Source of the DNA: Psychrobacter okhotskensis
GTDB lineage: Bacteria; Pseudomonadota; Gammaproteobacteria; Pseudomonadales; Moraxellaceae
Direction: 5' to 3'
Assembly (NCBI RefSeq): GCF_013248965.1
Contig: NZ_JABRVQ010000014.1
Location: 19,914-83,913, forward strand
Length of the DNA stretch: 64,000 bases
The position numbers and the translations under genes are program-made. The notes beneath the pieces are model-generated. The model was not told the DNA's origin. It worked only from the letters and a program-made list of their open reading frames with translations, and made no database searches. Of this stretch, positions 39,227-49,372 are shown piece by piece; positions within the stretch are counted from its first letter, which is position 1; each line of letters starts with the position of its first letter.

Positions 39227-39613
39227 ATGGAACGCAATTACGGAACTGGTCGCCGCAAAACTTCTACTGCTCGTGTCTTTTTAGCTAAAGGTACTGGTAG
39301 CATTGTTGTTAACGGCAAGCCACTTGATGAATATTTCAGCCGCGAAACCTCACGCATGGTTGTTCGTCAGCCTCTAGAATTACTTGACTCACCTACTGCT
39401 TATGATCTTTTTATTACGGTTAAAGGCGGCGGTATCAGTGGTCAAGCGGGCGCTATTCGCCACGGCATCACGCGTGCATTGATCGAGCTTGACGAAGCCA
39501 ACAAACCTGCTCTAAAAGCAGCTGGTTTTGTGACTCGTGATTCACGTCAAGTTGAACGTAAGAAATTGGGCCTACGTAAAGCACGTAAACGTCCACAATT
39601 CTCGAAACGTTAA
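39227..39613 (+). CDS. rpsI: 30S ribosomal protein S9
   Basis: Small-subunit head protein whose C-terminal tail reaches the P-site tRNA. The 128-residue protein has [15 protein letters not shown] at the N-terminus, [19 protein letters not shown] in the middle and the basic tail [18 protein letters not shown] ending in the conserved SKR. Second gene of the rplM operon. Confidence 0.99.
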   Translation: MERNYGTGRRKTSTARVFLAKGTGSIVVNGKPLDEYFSRETSRMVVRQPLELLDSPTAYDLFITVKGGGISGQAGAIRHGITRALIELDEANKPALKAAGFVTRDSRQVERKKLGLRKARKRPQFSKR

Positions 39614-39696
39614 TCAAAACTACTTCTTTGCTTTTTGTGGTTATCGTCTTTTTCTCAGAGTCGATTTAACCGTATTAAGCAAAAGAATAGATTTGC

Positions 39697-39734
39697 AAAA
39701 CCCCATAAGCTGGTCACAGCTTATGGGGTTTTTT
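39697..39734 (+). terminator. Rho-independent terminator of rplM-rpsI
   Basis: AAAACCCCATAAGCTG pairs perfectly with CAGCTTATGGGGTTTT across a 4-base loop, then a T run. Confidence 0.95.
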
Positions 39735-39906
39735 TATGCCCACTCATCTCTTTATTGACAAGCGATGTATGGCGTAAGCGGTTGCGTTGCACACCGCTCT
39801 TATTGCCGCACTTTGCGAAAATGTTGCTTGCAAAGCGCCTAACGCTACCCCATCATATTACCTATCTATTTATGATACGCCGTTATTTATAGCGCAGAAG
39901 GATATT

Positions 39907-41004
39907 ATGAAAGCGCCCGAACAATACGATCCAAGCAAGTCATCAAAGACCGATATGCCAGCGCCAACTGCCGCGCAGCATGGGAAAGCAGCGAAGTCAC
40001 CCGCTATTCCTATCGGCACGCCAACGATTACTCAAACCCATAAACGTACGGCGCAATCGCATAAAAAGTCTTTTCAATGGCAGTTTTTGCTGCCTAAATA
40101 TTGGGCTATCTGGTTATTGCTGGTTATTTTTCTACCGATGATATACCTGCCATTACGTTGGCAGTTTTGGCTCGGGCGCAAAGTAGGTATCTTGATTTAT
40201 AAAGTAGCAGGATCGCGGCGACGTGATACGCTGATTAACTTAAGGCTAGCCTTTCCAGAGAAACCAGAAGTCGAGCGCGAGCTGATGGCTAAGCAAGTCT
40301 TTGTCAACCAAGGTATTGGTGTGTTCGAAACCTTATGTGCATGGTTCCGACCAAATATCTTTACTCGTACCGTTTCTATCTCTGGATTACAGCATCTCGT
40401 TAATGCCCAAAACGAAAATCGTCCGGTCATTCTACTAGGCGCTCACTATACCATGCTCGATTTGGGCGGCTTACTTTGTGCACAATTCTTCCCTGTAGAC
40501 TGTATGTATCGCACGCAGAATAATCCACTCCTTGATTGGTTTATTTATAATGGTCGCACCAATATATTCGGTACACAAATTTCTAGCCGAGACATGCGCA
40601 GTTTAGTCAATTCGATCAAAGCCGGACATGTTATTTGGTATTCTCCTGACCAAGATTATGGTCTTAAACAAGGGGTAATGGCACCATTTTTTGGTGTGCC
40701 AGCAGCGACTATCACCGCCTCAAGACGCATGGCAAAGCTAGGTAGCAAAGACAAGCCACCTGCTATCATGGCATTGCATACCTATCGGCAGACGCCTGAT
40801 AATCTGCCGCGTGGTAAGCGCCCCCATTATCATCTGACCATTACCCCAGAATTAGACAATTATCCCAGTAAAGATGAGGTCGCTGATGCCACCCGCGTCA
40901 ATGAAGTGTTAGAAGGATTGATTCGTATTGATCCGACTCAGTGGATGTGGTTCCATCGCCGCTTCAAAAATGGTCCTAATGGTCGGACTGGTATTTATAA
41001 GTAG
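39907..41004 (+). CDS. LpxL/HtrB-type lipid A acyltransferase
   Basis: Late acyltransferase of lipid A biosynthesis at the inner membrane. The start is put at 39907 behind AAGGA; the frame back to 39787 lacks an RBS. The 365-residue protein has a hydrophilic N-terminal tail of about 55 residues, a membrane segment (YWAIWLLLVIFLPMIYLPLR), the catalytic HxxxxD motif in GAHYTMLDLGG, the MYRTQNNPLLDWF block and PDQDYGLKQGVMAPFFGVPAAT (read PDQDYGLKQGVMAPFFG). Whether it adds laurate or another chain cannot be told; LpxM is a less likely reading. Stand-alone gene. Confidence 0.87.
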   Translation: MKAPEQYDPSKSSKTDMPAPTAAQHGKAAKSPAIPIGTPTITQTHKRTAQSHKKSFQWQFLLPKYWAIWLLLVIFLPMIYLPLRWQFWLGRKVGILIYKVAGSRRRDTLINLRLAFPEKPEVERELMAKQVFVNQGIGVFETLCAWFRPNIFTRTVSISGLQHLVNAQNENRPVILLGAHYTMLDLGGLLCAQFFPVDCMYRTQNNPLLDWFIYNGRTNIFGTQISSRDMRSLVNSIKAGHVIWYSPDQDYGLKQGVMAPFFGVPAATITASRRMAKLGSKDKPPAIMALHTYRQTPDNLPRGKRPHYHLTITPELDNYPSKDEVADATRVNEVLEGLIRIDPTQWMWFHRRFKNGPNGRTGIYK

Positions 41005-41143
41005 ACTCCTATTCCTAAGAAAATTGCTGGGAAAATTTGCTATACTTTGCAGCTAATATTTTGTGCCATTGCCAGCATATAAATATCTTACATTGATAAT
41101 AATTTGATAAACAAAACTTTTATAAATAAATAACGGATTTTCC

Positions 41144-42232
41144 ATGAATAATAACAGCCCTAATACTAGTAGCCAAAATTCTACAGATTCAACACCAATC
41201 AAACGCATTTTAACTGGCATTACCACTTCAGGCATTCCACACTTAGGCAACTATGTAGGCGCCATTCGCCCAGCGATTCAATCTATTCAGAACAGTAATG
41301 ATGAAGCTTTTTTCTTTTTGGCCGATTATCATGGCATTATTAAATGCCATGACCCTACACTCATTTATGAATCGACCAAAGCCATTGCAGCGACTTGGAT
41401 TGCCTGCGGTCTTGACCCTGAGCGTGTGACGTTTTATCGGCAGTCAGATGTACCAGAGATACCGGAGCTTGCATGGATACTCAATTGTTCATGTACCAAG
41501 GGTCTTATGAACCGTGCCCATGCTTATAAGGCATCTGTCGATATTAATAACGAAAAAACTGACGTTGATCCCGATCAAGGTATCACGATGGGTCTGTTTG
41601 GCTATCCGGTACTGATGGCTGCGGATATCTTGATGTTTAATGCCACGCATGTGCCTGTTGGTCGCGACCAAATTCAACATATTGAAATGGCGCGTGATAT
41701 TGCCGGAACTTTTAATCATAAATATAAGCCGCTATTTACGCTACCCTCTGCGGTGGTCGATGATGAGATGCCGCTATTGACGGGTCTTGATGGACGTAAG
41801 ATGAGTAAGAGCTATGGCAATACTATTCCGCTATTTGGTGAGCTAAATCCACAAGTTAGCCCTGAAAAACAGATGCACAAAGCCATCATGAAAATTGTGA
41901 CCAACTCACAACTGCCAGAGGAACCAAAAAATCCTGACGACTCTGCTATTTTTGAGATTTATAAGGCCTTTGCCACGCCGACAGAGATTGCTGATATGCG
42001 GGCACAGTATGCTGCCGGTATTGGTTGGGGTGATGCCAAACAAGCATTGTTTGATAAAATCAATAATGAGATAGCCCCGTTCCGTGCGCGTTATGAAGAG
42101 CTAATGGCCAATCCAAAAGAGCTGGAAGAAATCTTACAAATGGGCGCTGACAAAGCTCGTCGCCATAGCCGTAAGCAACTAGACAAAACCCGCCGTGCCA
42201 TTGGTATCCGTCCACTTGCCAAACTTAAATAA
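41144..42232 (+). CDS. trpS: Tryptophanyl-tRNA synthetase
   Basis: Class I synthetase charging tRNA-Trp. The 362-residue protein has the HIGH-type motif in [19 protein letters not shown] in [14 protein letters not shown], and family blocks [23 protein letters not shown] and [15 protein letters not shown]. About 25 residues longer than E. coli TrpRS, mainly an Asn/Ser-rich N-terminal tail (residues 1-22) and the C-terminus. scpA follows 20 bases later, so trpS-scpA-scpB appears to be an operon. Confidence 0.97.
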   Translation: MNNNSPNTSSQNSTDSTPIKRILTGITTSGIPHLGNYVGAIRPAIQSIQNSNDEAFFFLADYHGIIKCHDPTLIYESTKAIAATWIACGLDPERVTFYRQSDVPEIPELAWILNCSCTKGLMNRAHAYKASVDINNEKTDVDPDQGITMGLFGYPVLMAADILMFNATHVPVGRDQIQHIEMARDIAGTFNHKYKPLFTLPSAVVDDEMPLLTGLDGRKMSKSYGNTIPLFGELNPQVSPEKQMHKAIMKIVTNSQLPEEPKNPDDSAIFEIYKAFATPTEIADMRAQYAAGIGWGDAKQALFDKINNEIAPFRARYEELMANPKELEEILQMGADKARRHSRKQLDKTRRAIGIRPLAKLK

Positions 42233-42252
42233 TCGGGTTGTGACCAAGACGA

Positions 42253-43209
42253 ATGCTAAATTTGGCAACTGAGTTAGCGTATCAAGAAGTGGCTGTATCA
42301 CAAGATACCTTGTCTGTAGCCGCTCAGCAAAATTTTGTGGCTGTAAAAACTCAAGAGGCTAGAAGGGCTAAAGATGGCTCAGCTATCAATGATATGTCAC
42401 TGCGTATTTATCAGACACCGGTGCAGCATCTGCCAGAAGATTTGTATGTACCGCCGCAAGCATTTGCCATTTGGCTTGAGCAATTTGCTGGACCATTAGA
42501 TTTTTTATTATATCTGGTAAAGAAAAACAACGTTGATCTGACCCAAATGCCGATATTGCCCATCACTGAGCAATATTTGGCTTATATCAGTGAGCTAGAT
42601 ACCGATCATTTTGAATTGGCCGGTGATTACTTGCTGATGGCATCAACGTTGATTGCGATCAAGACCGAGCTATTATTGCCAAAGCCAGAGACCCCAAGCG
42701 ATGAGCGCGACCCAAAAGCTGAGCTGATTGAGCGCCTCGAAGAGTATGCGCAAATCAAAGTAGCCAGTCAGCGTTTGGACAATCTGGTCCGTCTTGAGCG
42801 CGATGTGTTTTTGGCGATGGCTAGTATGCCCAGTCAAGATATTATGAATGCCGAGCTGCCCAATTACTCGCCAAATCTGTTGATTGATAGCTTATTTAAA
42901 ATGCAGTTACAGCCCGACTATCAGATGCATACCATTAAAGTCGATGCCGTTCCTCTTGCTGACCGTATCGCCAGTATTAGCCGTCAATTAAGTATGAATG
43001 GCGCGCGCTCGTTTTATGGGCTATTAGATAAAACTCAAGGCAAGATAGGTGTGGTGGTTAGCTTCGTTGCCGTGCTCGAGCTGATGAAACGCCAGCTAGT
43101 TGGTGTTATAAACGCTGATTTAGAGAGTCACCCTAACGATACTGCTACTGGTAATGAATCTGCTGAAGACAGCCACCTAGGGTCATTAACGTTACAGTGG
43201 TTGGCTTAA
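42253..43209 (+). CDS. scpA: Segregation and condensation protein A
   Basis: Kleisin subunit of the SMC-ScpA-ScpB condensin that organises the chromosome. The 318-residue protein has the N-terminal kleisin helix region FAGPLDFLLYLVKKNNVDL and ITEQYLAYISELDTDHFE (read ITEQYLAYISELD), then YLLMASTLIAIKTELLLPKP, and a C-terminal winged helix at the QGKIGVVVSFVAVLELMK segment. Residues 1-65 are an extension before the kleisin core, longer than in Bacillus. Followed 25 bases later by scpB. Confidence 0.93.
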   Translation: MLNLATELAYQEVAVSQDTLSVAAQQNFVAVKTQEARRAKDGSAINDMSLRIYQTPVQHLPEDLYVPPQAFAIWLEQFAGPLDFLLYLVKKNNVDLTQMPILPITEQYLAYISELDTDHFELAGDYLLMASTLIAIKTELLLPKPETPSDERDPKAELIERLEEYAQIKVASQRLDNLVRLERDVFLAMASMPSQDIMNAELPNYSPNLLIDSLFKMQLQPDYQMHTIKVDAVPLADRIASISRQLSMNGARSFYGLLDKTQGKIGVVVSFVAVLELMKRQLVGVINADLESHPNDTATGNESAEDSHLGSLTLQWLA

Positions 43210-43234
43210 TGGTTTTTAATAGAGAATATGTAAA

Positions 43235-43780
43235 ATGACAGATACGCAGCATCTACATTTAGCAGAGATGAGCAAACATATTGAAGTGCTGCTTCATGCA
43301 TCCGAAGCACCACTCACCGCTCATAATTTAAAGAAGCACTTGTCTGTGTCTAGCAAAGATCTCAAACAAGCTTTGGCATTATTACAGCAGCGCTTGGATA
43401 CAGGTGTACTAAGCTTGCATGAGACGGCCAGTGGTTATCGCCTACAAATTGCGGATAGCTACAGTGGCTTGATTCAGCGTGTATTCCCGCAGCGTCAAGA
43501 GCGCCTTAGCCAAGCCTTACTTGAGACACTGAGTGTGATTGCTTATAAGCAGCCAGTGACCCGCAGTGACATCGAGCACGTGCGCGGTGTCACGCTATCG
43601 AGTAATATATTGCGTCAGCTGTTCGATAAAGGCTGGATTGAAGAGAAAGGTTATAAGGAAACCTTGGGTCGCCCAGCATTGCTACATACCACGCCACAAT
43701 TCTTAGATGCCTTTGGATTGAATCATTTAGATGAGTTACCACCGATGCCAGATATGGCAGCCATTAAAGCGCTCTCTTAG
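43235..43780 (+). CDS. scpB: Segregation and condensation protein B
   Basis: Winged-helix subunit of condensin that binds ScpA. The 181-residue protein has two winged helices: IEVLLHASEAPLTAHNLKKH in the first, and LLETLSVIAYKQPVTRSDIEHVRGV (read LSVIAYKQPVTRSDIEHVRG) in the second, followed by WIEEKGYKETLGRPALLHTT. The YKQPVTR...IRGV type signature is diagnostic. Last gene of the trpS-scpA-scpB cluster, before a strong terminator. Confidence 0.95.
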   Translation: MTDTQHLHLAEMSKHIEVLLHASEAPLTAHNLKKHLSVSSKDLKQALALLQQRLDTGVLSLHETASGYRLQIADSYSGLIQRVFPQRQERLSQALLETLSVIAYKQPVTRSDIEHVRGVTLSSNILRQLFDKGWIEEKGYKETLGRPALLHTTPQFLDAFGLNHLDELPPMPDMAAIKALS

Positions 43781-43840
43781 CCTCAAAGTACGCTCTTAAA
43801 CAGCTTGCAATAAGAACTGTATACTATTTTTAAGACCATA

Positions 43841-43875
43841 AAAAAGGACAAACCTAATAGGCTTGTCCTTTTTTT
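43841..43875. terminator. Bidirectional terminator scpB / lolA
   Basis: AAAAAGGACAA and TTGTCCTTTTT with an inner CCT/AGG pair; T-runs on both strands between convergent genes. Confidence 0.9.
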
Positions 43876-43939
43876 GAAGCAAATTTTTAAACCAGTTTTT
43901 CTAAATCACTACAGTTAGATTAACAGTACTGATTATTAA

Positions 43940-44629
43940 TTATTGGTTAATAATATCAACGCCCTTTGGCGGGGTAAATTTAAACTGGCTGCTGCTGATG
44001 CTTGGGTTCAGTTTGATGCCACTAAACTTGATAGAGGTCGTTTGACCTAAGGTATCATTTAGCACCATCATGACTGGCTTACCACCACTAAAGCTCATTG
44101 ATAAACTCTTAAAGCTGGCACTATCCGACTTTGGATAAAGCACATAGTAGTTTTTATTATCATACGGCTGGGTGATTTTAAAGTTTTTATCGATTTTGCT
44201 TGGATCACCTGATAATAAGAGTGCTGGGGTATTACCCACTTGGCTATCGACGTTTTGCTTAGTCGCTTGCTCTAAATCTTTGTCATAAACCCACATCGAG
44301 CTGCCATTAGCAATGATTAGCTGCTGTGAAGGTGACTTTGTCTCCCAGCGAAAGTTGTTTGGACGCTGCACACTCATAGAGCCAGAAAACGTGCCACTAT
44401 TAGCGCCTTTGGTTGTTTGGCTAAAGTTAGCCGTCATACTCTTGGTATTGGCTAACAGTGTATTTAAACGCTTAGCAGCCGTCAAGTTATCCGCAGGGGC
44501 AGCCGTCGCTGATTGTGTGAGTGCCATCATCGGCGCTGCGACACCAAGTGAGGTCATCAACACACCTGCTAAAGCACCGCCCATCATTTTTTGTTTTAGG
44601 CTCGTGGTTTGTTTATTTAGTAAAGTCAT
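43940..44629 (-). CDS. lolA: Outer-membrane lipoprotein carrier LolA
   Basis: Periplasmic chaperone that ferries lipoproteins from LolCDE to LolB. The start at 44629 has AGAGGA at seven bases; the frame to 44788 lacks support. The 229-residue protein has a long signal peptide ending near TQSATAAP (about residues 35-43), then LNTLLANTKSMTANFSQTTKG, the LolA block PNNFRWETKSPSQQLIIANG (read RPNNFRWETKSPSQQLI), MWVYDKDLEQATKQ and FKFTPPKGVDIINQ at the C-terminus. Convergent with scpB. The many lipoproteins in the window are its presumable clients. Confidence 0.93.
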   Translation of the reverse strand: MTLLNKQTTSLKQKMMGGALAGVLMTSLGVAAPMMALTQSATAAPADNLTAAKRLNTLLANTKSMTANFSQTTKGANSGTFSGSMSVQRPNNFRWETKSPSQQLIIANGSSMWVYDKDLEQATKQNVDSQVGNTPALLLSGDPSKIDKNFKITQPYDNKNYYVLYPKSDSASFKSLSMSFSGGKPVMMVLNDTLGQTTSIKFSGIKLNPSISSSQFKFTPPKGVDIINQ

Positions 44630-44912
44630 TATTAATCCTCTCTCAAAATGCGTAATCGCTAAAAAATAAATGTTGTTATTAAAATTTTTGTTTTCAATAC
44701 TGTTTAATAGCCTAGATAAAACCAGCCTTATTAAGCAATGCGCACAGTGTGCCAGTTTTTTCATTACGCGCCTAGTCATGATTTGCAATCATTACTACGC
44801 CTGCCATACGCGCTTGTAACCACCTCTGTTACACACTATATCAAGATATTTATATAAAACCTTATAGGGTCGATTGGTTCACAAGCTTAGACTTGCTCTG
44901 GCTTACAGACAC

Positions 44913-44952
44913 AAAAAATCCTCTACTACCAAACGGTAATAGAGGATTTTTT
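44913..44952 (-). terminator. Terminator of rplU-rpmA (bidirectional stem)
   Basis: AAAAATCCTCTA pairs with TAGAGGATTTTT, with T-runs on both strands, 50 bases past the rpmA stop. Confidence 0.85.
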
Positions 44953-45002
44953 AGTCATCAGATTGTTTTACTCGAAAAGAATAAAACAACCTAGATGGGC
45001 AA

Positions 45003-45260
45003 TTATGCGCTTTCAACCATAACATAACGACGGTTGAATTTACCTTTGGTCGCAAACTTTACCACACCGTCATTCAGTGCAAATAAAGTATGGTCACGAC
45101 CCATGCCAACGCCTTCGCCTGCGTGGAATTCTGTACCACGTTGACGAACGATGATGTTACCGGCAACGATGGCTTGACCGCCAAAGATTTTTACGCCGAG
45201 CATTTTTGGGTTTGAATCACGACCGTTACGGCTTGAACCGGCAGCTTTTTTATGTGCCAT
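45003..45260 (-). CDS. rpmA: 50S ribosomal protein L27
   Basis: Large-subunit protein near the peptidyl transferase centre. The 85-residue protein starts [19 protein letters not shown] with no N-terminal cleavage extension, then [21 protein letters not shown] and [18 protein letters not shown] (both read in part). RBS GGAGA at good spacing. Second gene of rplU-rpmA. Confidence 0.99.
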   Translation of the reverse strand: MAHKKAAGSSRNGRDSNPKMLGVKIFGGQAIVAGNIIVRQRGTEFHAGEGVGMGRDHTLFALNDGVVKFATKGKFNRRYVMVESA

Positions 45261-45351
45261 GAGAAAATCTCCTTGTTAATGTGACTTATCGCTAATGCGA
45301 CAACTCTTAAGCATTTAGTGCGCTATTTAGCAGTAATTGCTAAGTGGATAA

Positions 45352-45663
45352 TTAGGCATTAATCGCTTTGATTTTTAACAAGGTGTACCATTGGCGGTGA
45401 CCTTGCTCTTTGTGATAATGCTTACGACGGTTGTGCTTGATGATACGGATTTTTTCGCCGCGACCATGTTCAACCACTTCTACTTCTACGCTAGCACCTT
45501 CAACGATAGGCTGACCGATTTTGACAGTTTCACCGTCAACAACCATCAACACATCTTCAAATTTGATTGTTTCGCCTTTTTCTGCTTTTAGTAATTCAAC
45601 TTTTAAAAGCTCATCGACGACTACACGGTGCTGTTTACCACCAGTTTTGATTACTGCGTACAT
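45352..45663 (-). CDS. rplU: 50S ribosomal protein L21
   Basis: Large-subunit protein of 103 residues. The N-terminus [14 protein letters not shown], the [23 protein letters not shown] region (read [20 protein letters not shown]) and the C-terminal KIKAI are conserved. Leads the rplU-rpmA operon, divergent from ispB as in E. coli. A TATAAT-like -10 lies in the leader at about 45700. Confidence 0.99.
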   Translation of the reverse strand: MYAVIKTGGKQHRVVVDELLKVELLKAEKGETIKFEDVLMVVDGETVKIGQPIVEGASVEVEVVEHGRGEKIRIIKHNRRKHYHKEQGHRQWYTLLKIKAINA

Positions 45664-46259
45664 TGTCTGACTCCGTTTAACCCGTGTGCCGTGGATGATA
45701 TTATACCAACGCTTTTATGACGAACACGACAGGGAAAAATTAAAGGCAAGATTTTACGGCTTTTTGCTCATAAAAGCAAGCCGCGCCTCTTGTTTTTGTA
45801 AGGTGATTACACTAAACCAGCGCTAATACTACTACATCTATTAATATAGAGGGAATGGCAGTGTGACTGATGGTTAAGTCGATCGAATCTGCCACTCAAG
45901 CAAAATGCTTACTAATAGTAATAAATACTGACTTACATCTAACAGCGGCCATTATAACGCATATAATCAGTTGCTTACAGTCTTTTATCAATCGCTTTTG
46001 CTTAAGCAGCCATTGTTGATAATGCCCCATAAAACTATTTATAATTCTTTTTTGTTTTTATCATTTTTATTTGGTATTTAATAGAGATATACAGGCAGTT
46101 TTAGAGTCGATGCTCTGCGTCATGTCTTACTTTATTCAACAATTGAGACGCCTAGCTATGCTATTATAAGCCAGACAATAACCCTAGGTAGGTAGCTATC
46201 CTAGCTATAGATTAGGGCTATTACCCACCCTTTTATTTTCATTAATATGACTATTTATT
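45664..46259. other. Divergent intergenic region rplU / ispB
   Basis: About 600 bases without a credible gene. It holds the rplU promoter region (TATAAT-like element near 45700 on the minus strand) and the ispB leader. No structured RNA recognised. Confidence 0.5.
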
Positions 46260-47285
46260 ATGACCAGTACCCCTTTAGATAACATCTCTCCTACTTCTCA
46301 ATCTACGCTGACCTATGCTGATATCCAAAATATCGTGGCGGATGATTTTGAAATTATGGACAAGCAAGTATTCGGTAGTCTGAACTCAAAAGTCCAATTG
46401 GTGATGAGCGTCTCACAGCATGTGATTAATGCAGGTGGTAAGCGGATGCGCCCGTTGATTACCTTGTTATGTGCGCGCATGCTCAATGATGCACCATCAC
46501 AGCAGGCCATGCATTTGGCAGCCATTACTGAGATGCTGCATACGGCAACTTTAGTGCATGACGATGTGATTGATGAGTCAGGGCAGCGCCGTGGTAAGCC
46601 AACGGCGAATGCCACTTGGGACAATGCCACAGCAGTACTGGTCGGTGACTATCTGATTGCCCGCGCCTTTAACTTGTTGGTTGGTTTTCAAAGCTTGCCA
46701 CTACTGCAGGTATTCTCAGACGGGACTTGTGATATTGCCGAAGGTGAAGTATTGCAGCTGCAACATCAGCATAACCCTGCCGCGACTGAAACCGATTATC
46801 TCAATATTATCGATGGCAAAACCTCTCGTCTGTTTATGATGGCGACCCAAGGCGCAGCTATCTTGCAAGACAAAACAGAATATATGACCGCGCTGGGCGA
46901 TTTTGGTCAGCACTTCGGTAATGCCTTCCAGATTATCGACGATGTACTCGATTACAGCGGTGATAGTGAGCTAATGGGTAAAAACTTGGGTGATGATTTA
47001 GCCGAAGGCAAACCAACCCTACCGACTATTAAAGCGCTTGAATTATTAAAAGACAGTGATAAAGCAGGCTATGAGCAATTACGTGTCGCTGTACAAACGG
47101 GCAAAACACCCAATGCAGAGCAGCTTATCGAATTGGTACGCACCTCTGGCTCATTAGACTATTGTAAGCTGCGCGCTTTGGAAGAAACGAAGCTGGCACA
47201 ACAAGCGCTAAGTACCTTGCCTGACAATCGTTATCGCCAAGGGCTGCACCAATTAACAGAACTTGCCAGCGCACGTTTATTATAG
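46260..47285 (+). CDS. ispB: Polyprenyl diphosphate synthase (octaprenyl type)
   Basis: Makes the long isoprenoid side chain of ubiquinone from farnesyl and isopentenyl diphosphates. The 341-residue protein has the first Asp-rich motif in LVHDDVIDESGQRRG, the GGKRMRPLITLL block before it, and the second Asp-rich motif in FQIIDDVLDYSGD followed by MGKNLGDDLAEGKPTLPTI (read GKNLGDDLAEGKPTLP). Chain length is inferred from gene context (ispB divergent from rplU-rpmA), not sequence. RBS is weak. Confidence 0.93.
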   Translation: MTSTPLDNISPTSQSTLTYADIQNIVADDFEIMDKQVFGSLNSKVQLVMSVSQHVINAGGKRMRPLITLLCARMLNDAPSQQAMHLAAITEMLHTATLVHDDVIDESGQRRGKPTANATWDNATAVLVGDYLIARAFNLLVGFQSLPLLQVFSDGTCDIAEGEVLQLQHQHNPAATETDYLNIIDGKTSRLFMMATQGAAILQDKTEYMTALGDFGQHFGNAFQIIDDVLDYSGDSELMGKNLGDDLAEGKPTLPTIKALELLKDSDKAGYEQLRVAVQTGKTPNAEQLIELVRTSGSLDYCKLRALEETKLAQQALSTLPDNRYRQGLHQLTELASARLL

Positions 47286-47930
47286 TCTGACTGCTAACAT
47301 TTACGCTGTGCCCATATCTGTGTCTATAAAAGTCGTCTTCGATACAGGTTTTGGCTCATTTATTTAATGGTCACATTTAACGGTTGCTAAAATAAAGGTT
47401 TTGGTTGCACATGGGATTTTTGAGGTCAAACAGGTAGGAATAACCGTCTCATATGACTTTTATAACAAAAGTTAACATTTTTTGTCATCGAAGCCTCTAG
47501 ATGACTTTTTTGGTTATTCGTTGGTGTGTCGCTTGTAACCACGGCACTTAGCGCAAGATTCACAACTAAAGTCGCTGTTTTTTCTGGCAAACCCTATTCT
47601 AAAGTACTTGACTATGGGGTAACCCCATTAGTTTATAATAACTGATTAAATTTACTAATCAATTTTATGGTTTGCCTACATCTATGACGCTAAAAATCTT
47701 GCCTCATTATTGCGCATATAACCTTAGCGACCGAATATTCTGGTCATAATCCGCTACTAAAATTGGTGCTATTAAAACTGATTTTATTAACAATGCGATG
47801 AGCAAAATATGCCGAGGCACATAGCCTCAAGACTACCCATATATTTACTCTTTAAAGAATTTAATACGTTAAGATTTATTTATAAACTTTTTATACTGTC
47901 ATTATTTATTTTATATTGCCGAGGACATTG
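47286..47930. other. Regulatory region ahead of the RND efflux operon
   Basis: About 645 AT-rich bases with no credible gene. It contains a promoter with a 20-base spacer and an internal palindrome (47608-47639) and a second inverted repeat TGATTA/TAATCA at 47643-47661. The leader from that promoter to the adaptor gene would be about 285 nt. A small GAGGC/GCCTC hairpin lies near 47816. Confidence 0.5.
47608..47639 (+). promoter_or_regulatory. MerR-type promoter with palindrome in a 20-bp spacer
   Basis: -35 TTGACT at 47608-47613, -10 TATAAT at 47634-47639, 20-base spacer. The spacer holds the perfect palindrome ATGGGGT-A-ACCCCAT (47614-47628). Overlong 19-20 base spacers with a central dyad directly after TTGACT are the hallmark of MerR-family controlled promoters. 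The regulator and inducer are unknown, and no MerR gene is in the window. Confidence 0.55.
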
Positions 47931-49337
47931 ATGAAGCACTCTTATCTTGCGCTTGTAATAGCATCTGTACTATCTGGAGCTGTACTGGTTGGCTGTGACA
48001 AAAACGAGGACGCCGCTGGCGCTGATGCCGCCGCACAGCAGCAGATGCCGCCTGCCGTCGTCAACGTCCAAACTGTCACTTTCGATACGGTACCTCAAGT
48101 ACAAACATTTTCTGGACGTACAGCGGCTTATCAAACCGCTGACGTTCGTCCACAGGTCAACGGCGTCATTGACGAAGTACTGTTCCGCGAGGGCGGTAAT
48201 GTCAAAAAAGACCAACCGATGTATCGTATCAATACGGACAACTACGCTACCTCTATTACTAGTGGTGAAGCAGCGGTCGCTCAAGCACAAGCCAATTATC
48301 AGACAGCACTGGCTAATAATGCCAATGCCAAAGCTGAATTGGGCAGTCGCCAAGCGTCATTAGCTCAAGCGGTTAATGACTTCCAGCGCCTACAAGGGCT
48401 TGTGGAGATTGATGCTATCTCGAAGCAACAATACGATCAAGCACAAACGCAAGTCCGTACTGCACAAGCTGCATTAGACAGTGCACGAGCGACTGTCGGT
48501 CAAACGCAAGCAGGTATCGAAAGCGCAAAAGCGGGCATTCAAACCGCGAAAGCAGGTTTAGAGTCCAGTACCCTTGATCTGAATCGTACCATCGTACGGG
48601 CACCAATCTCAGGGCGCACAGAGCGCTCAAATGTGACGGCTGGTACTTTGGTTAGTGCCAGTCAAGCCAATCCGTTGGTGACTATCTCGCGCTTAGATCC
48701 TATCTATGTCGACATCAGTCAGTCTTCGTCTGAGCTGTTGAAATTGCGCCAGCAAATATCGGAAGGCAAAGCGCAGCCCGGTATGAACTCGGTTGAATTG
48801 GTACTAGAGGATGGCTCGGTCTATCCGGTACGCGGTAAGCTTGCACTATCTGAAGCAAAAGTGGATGAGTCAACTGGCGCGGTTACCTTACGTGCCATCT
48901 TCCCAAACAGCAACAACATCTTGCTGCCAGGTATGTATGTGACTGCCCGCTTGACCCAAAGTGTCATTACCAATGCGGCATTAGTCCCGCAAAGCGCAGT
49001 GACACGTACACCTAAGAGTGAGACGCAAGTCTATATCGTCGATGAAAACAACAAAATCCAAGTACGTCCAGTTACTATTAATGGTACTTACAACGGACAG
49101 TGGGTTGTCACTGACGGTCTAAAAGCAGGTGATAAAGTGGTGGTGATTGGCGGCTCAAAAGTCAAACCTGAACAAGAGGTAGTCGCTAAGCCACTCGAAA
49201 ACGCCAATCCAGCACCATCTGCAAAAGGACAAGGCACGCCAAACGCCAAAACGCCTCAGCAAGCTGCAAAAACGGTGGATAAGCCAGCTGGTAACGAAAC
49301 TTCTGCTAAGAAACCTACAGAAACCGCTGCTAACTAA
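47931..49337 (+). CDS. RND efflux periplasmic adaptor lipoprotein (AcrA/MexA-type)
   Basis: Membrane fusion protein of a tripartite drug-efflux pump. Start at ATG 47931 with GAGG six bases upstream; an upstream in-frame TTG is rejected. The 468-residue protein has a lipoprotein signal ending at Cys22 in LVGC, a barrel-sandwich region (VRPQVNGVIDEVLFREGGNV read in part), a long alpha-helical hairpin (about 95-210, rich in QAQANYQTALANN), the lipoyl return block LNRTIVRAPISGRTE, a beta-barrel domain and the membrane-proximal VIGGSKVKPEQEV. The last 45 residues are a Lys/Pro/Ala/Thr-rich tail. First gene of a three-gene operon. Confidence 0.93.
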   Translation: MKHSYLALVIASVLSGAVLVGCDKNEDAAGADAAAQQQMPPAVVNVQTVTFDTVPQVQTFSGRTAAYQTADVRPQVNGVIDEVLFREGGNVKKDQPMYRINTDNYATSITSGEAAVAQAQANYQTALANNANAKAELGSRQASLAQAVNDFQRLQGLVEIDAISKQQYDQAQTQVRTAQAALDSARATVGQTQAGIESAKAGIQTAKAGLESSTLDLNRTIVRAPISGRTERSNVTAGTLVSASQANPLVTISRLDPIYVDISQSSSELLKLRQQISEGKAQPGMNSVELVLEDGSVYPVRGKLALSEAKVDESTGAVTLRAIFPNSNNILLPGMYVTARLTQSVITNAALVPQSAVTRTPKSETQVYIVDENNKIQVRPVTINGTYNGQWVVTDGLKAGDKVVVIGGSKVKPEQEVVAKPLENANPAPSAKGQGTPNAKTPQQAAKTVDKPAGNETSAKKPTETAAN

Positions 49338-49372
49338 TTCCATTCAAAGATAGGAAGACTTAGGGATATACT

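Noticed and set aside
41024..41046. TTGCTG and TATACT ahead of trpS as a promoter
   Set aside because: The spacer is only 11 bases, too short for sigma-70.
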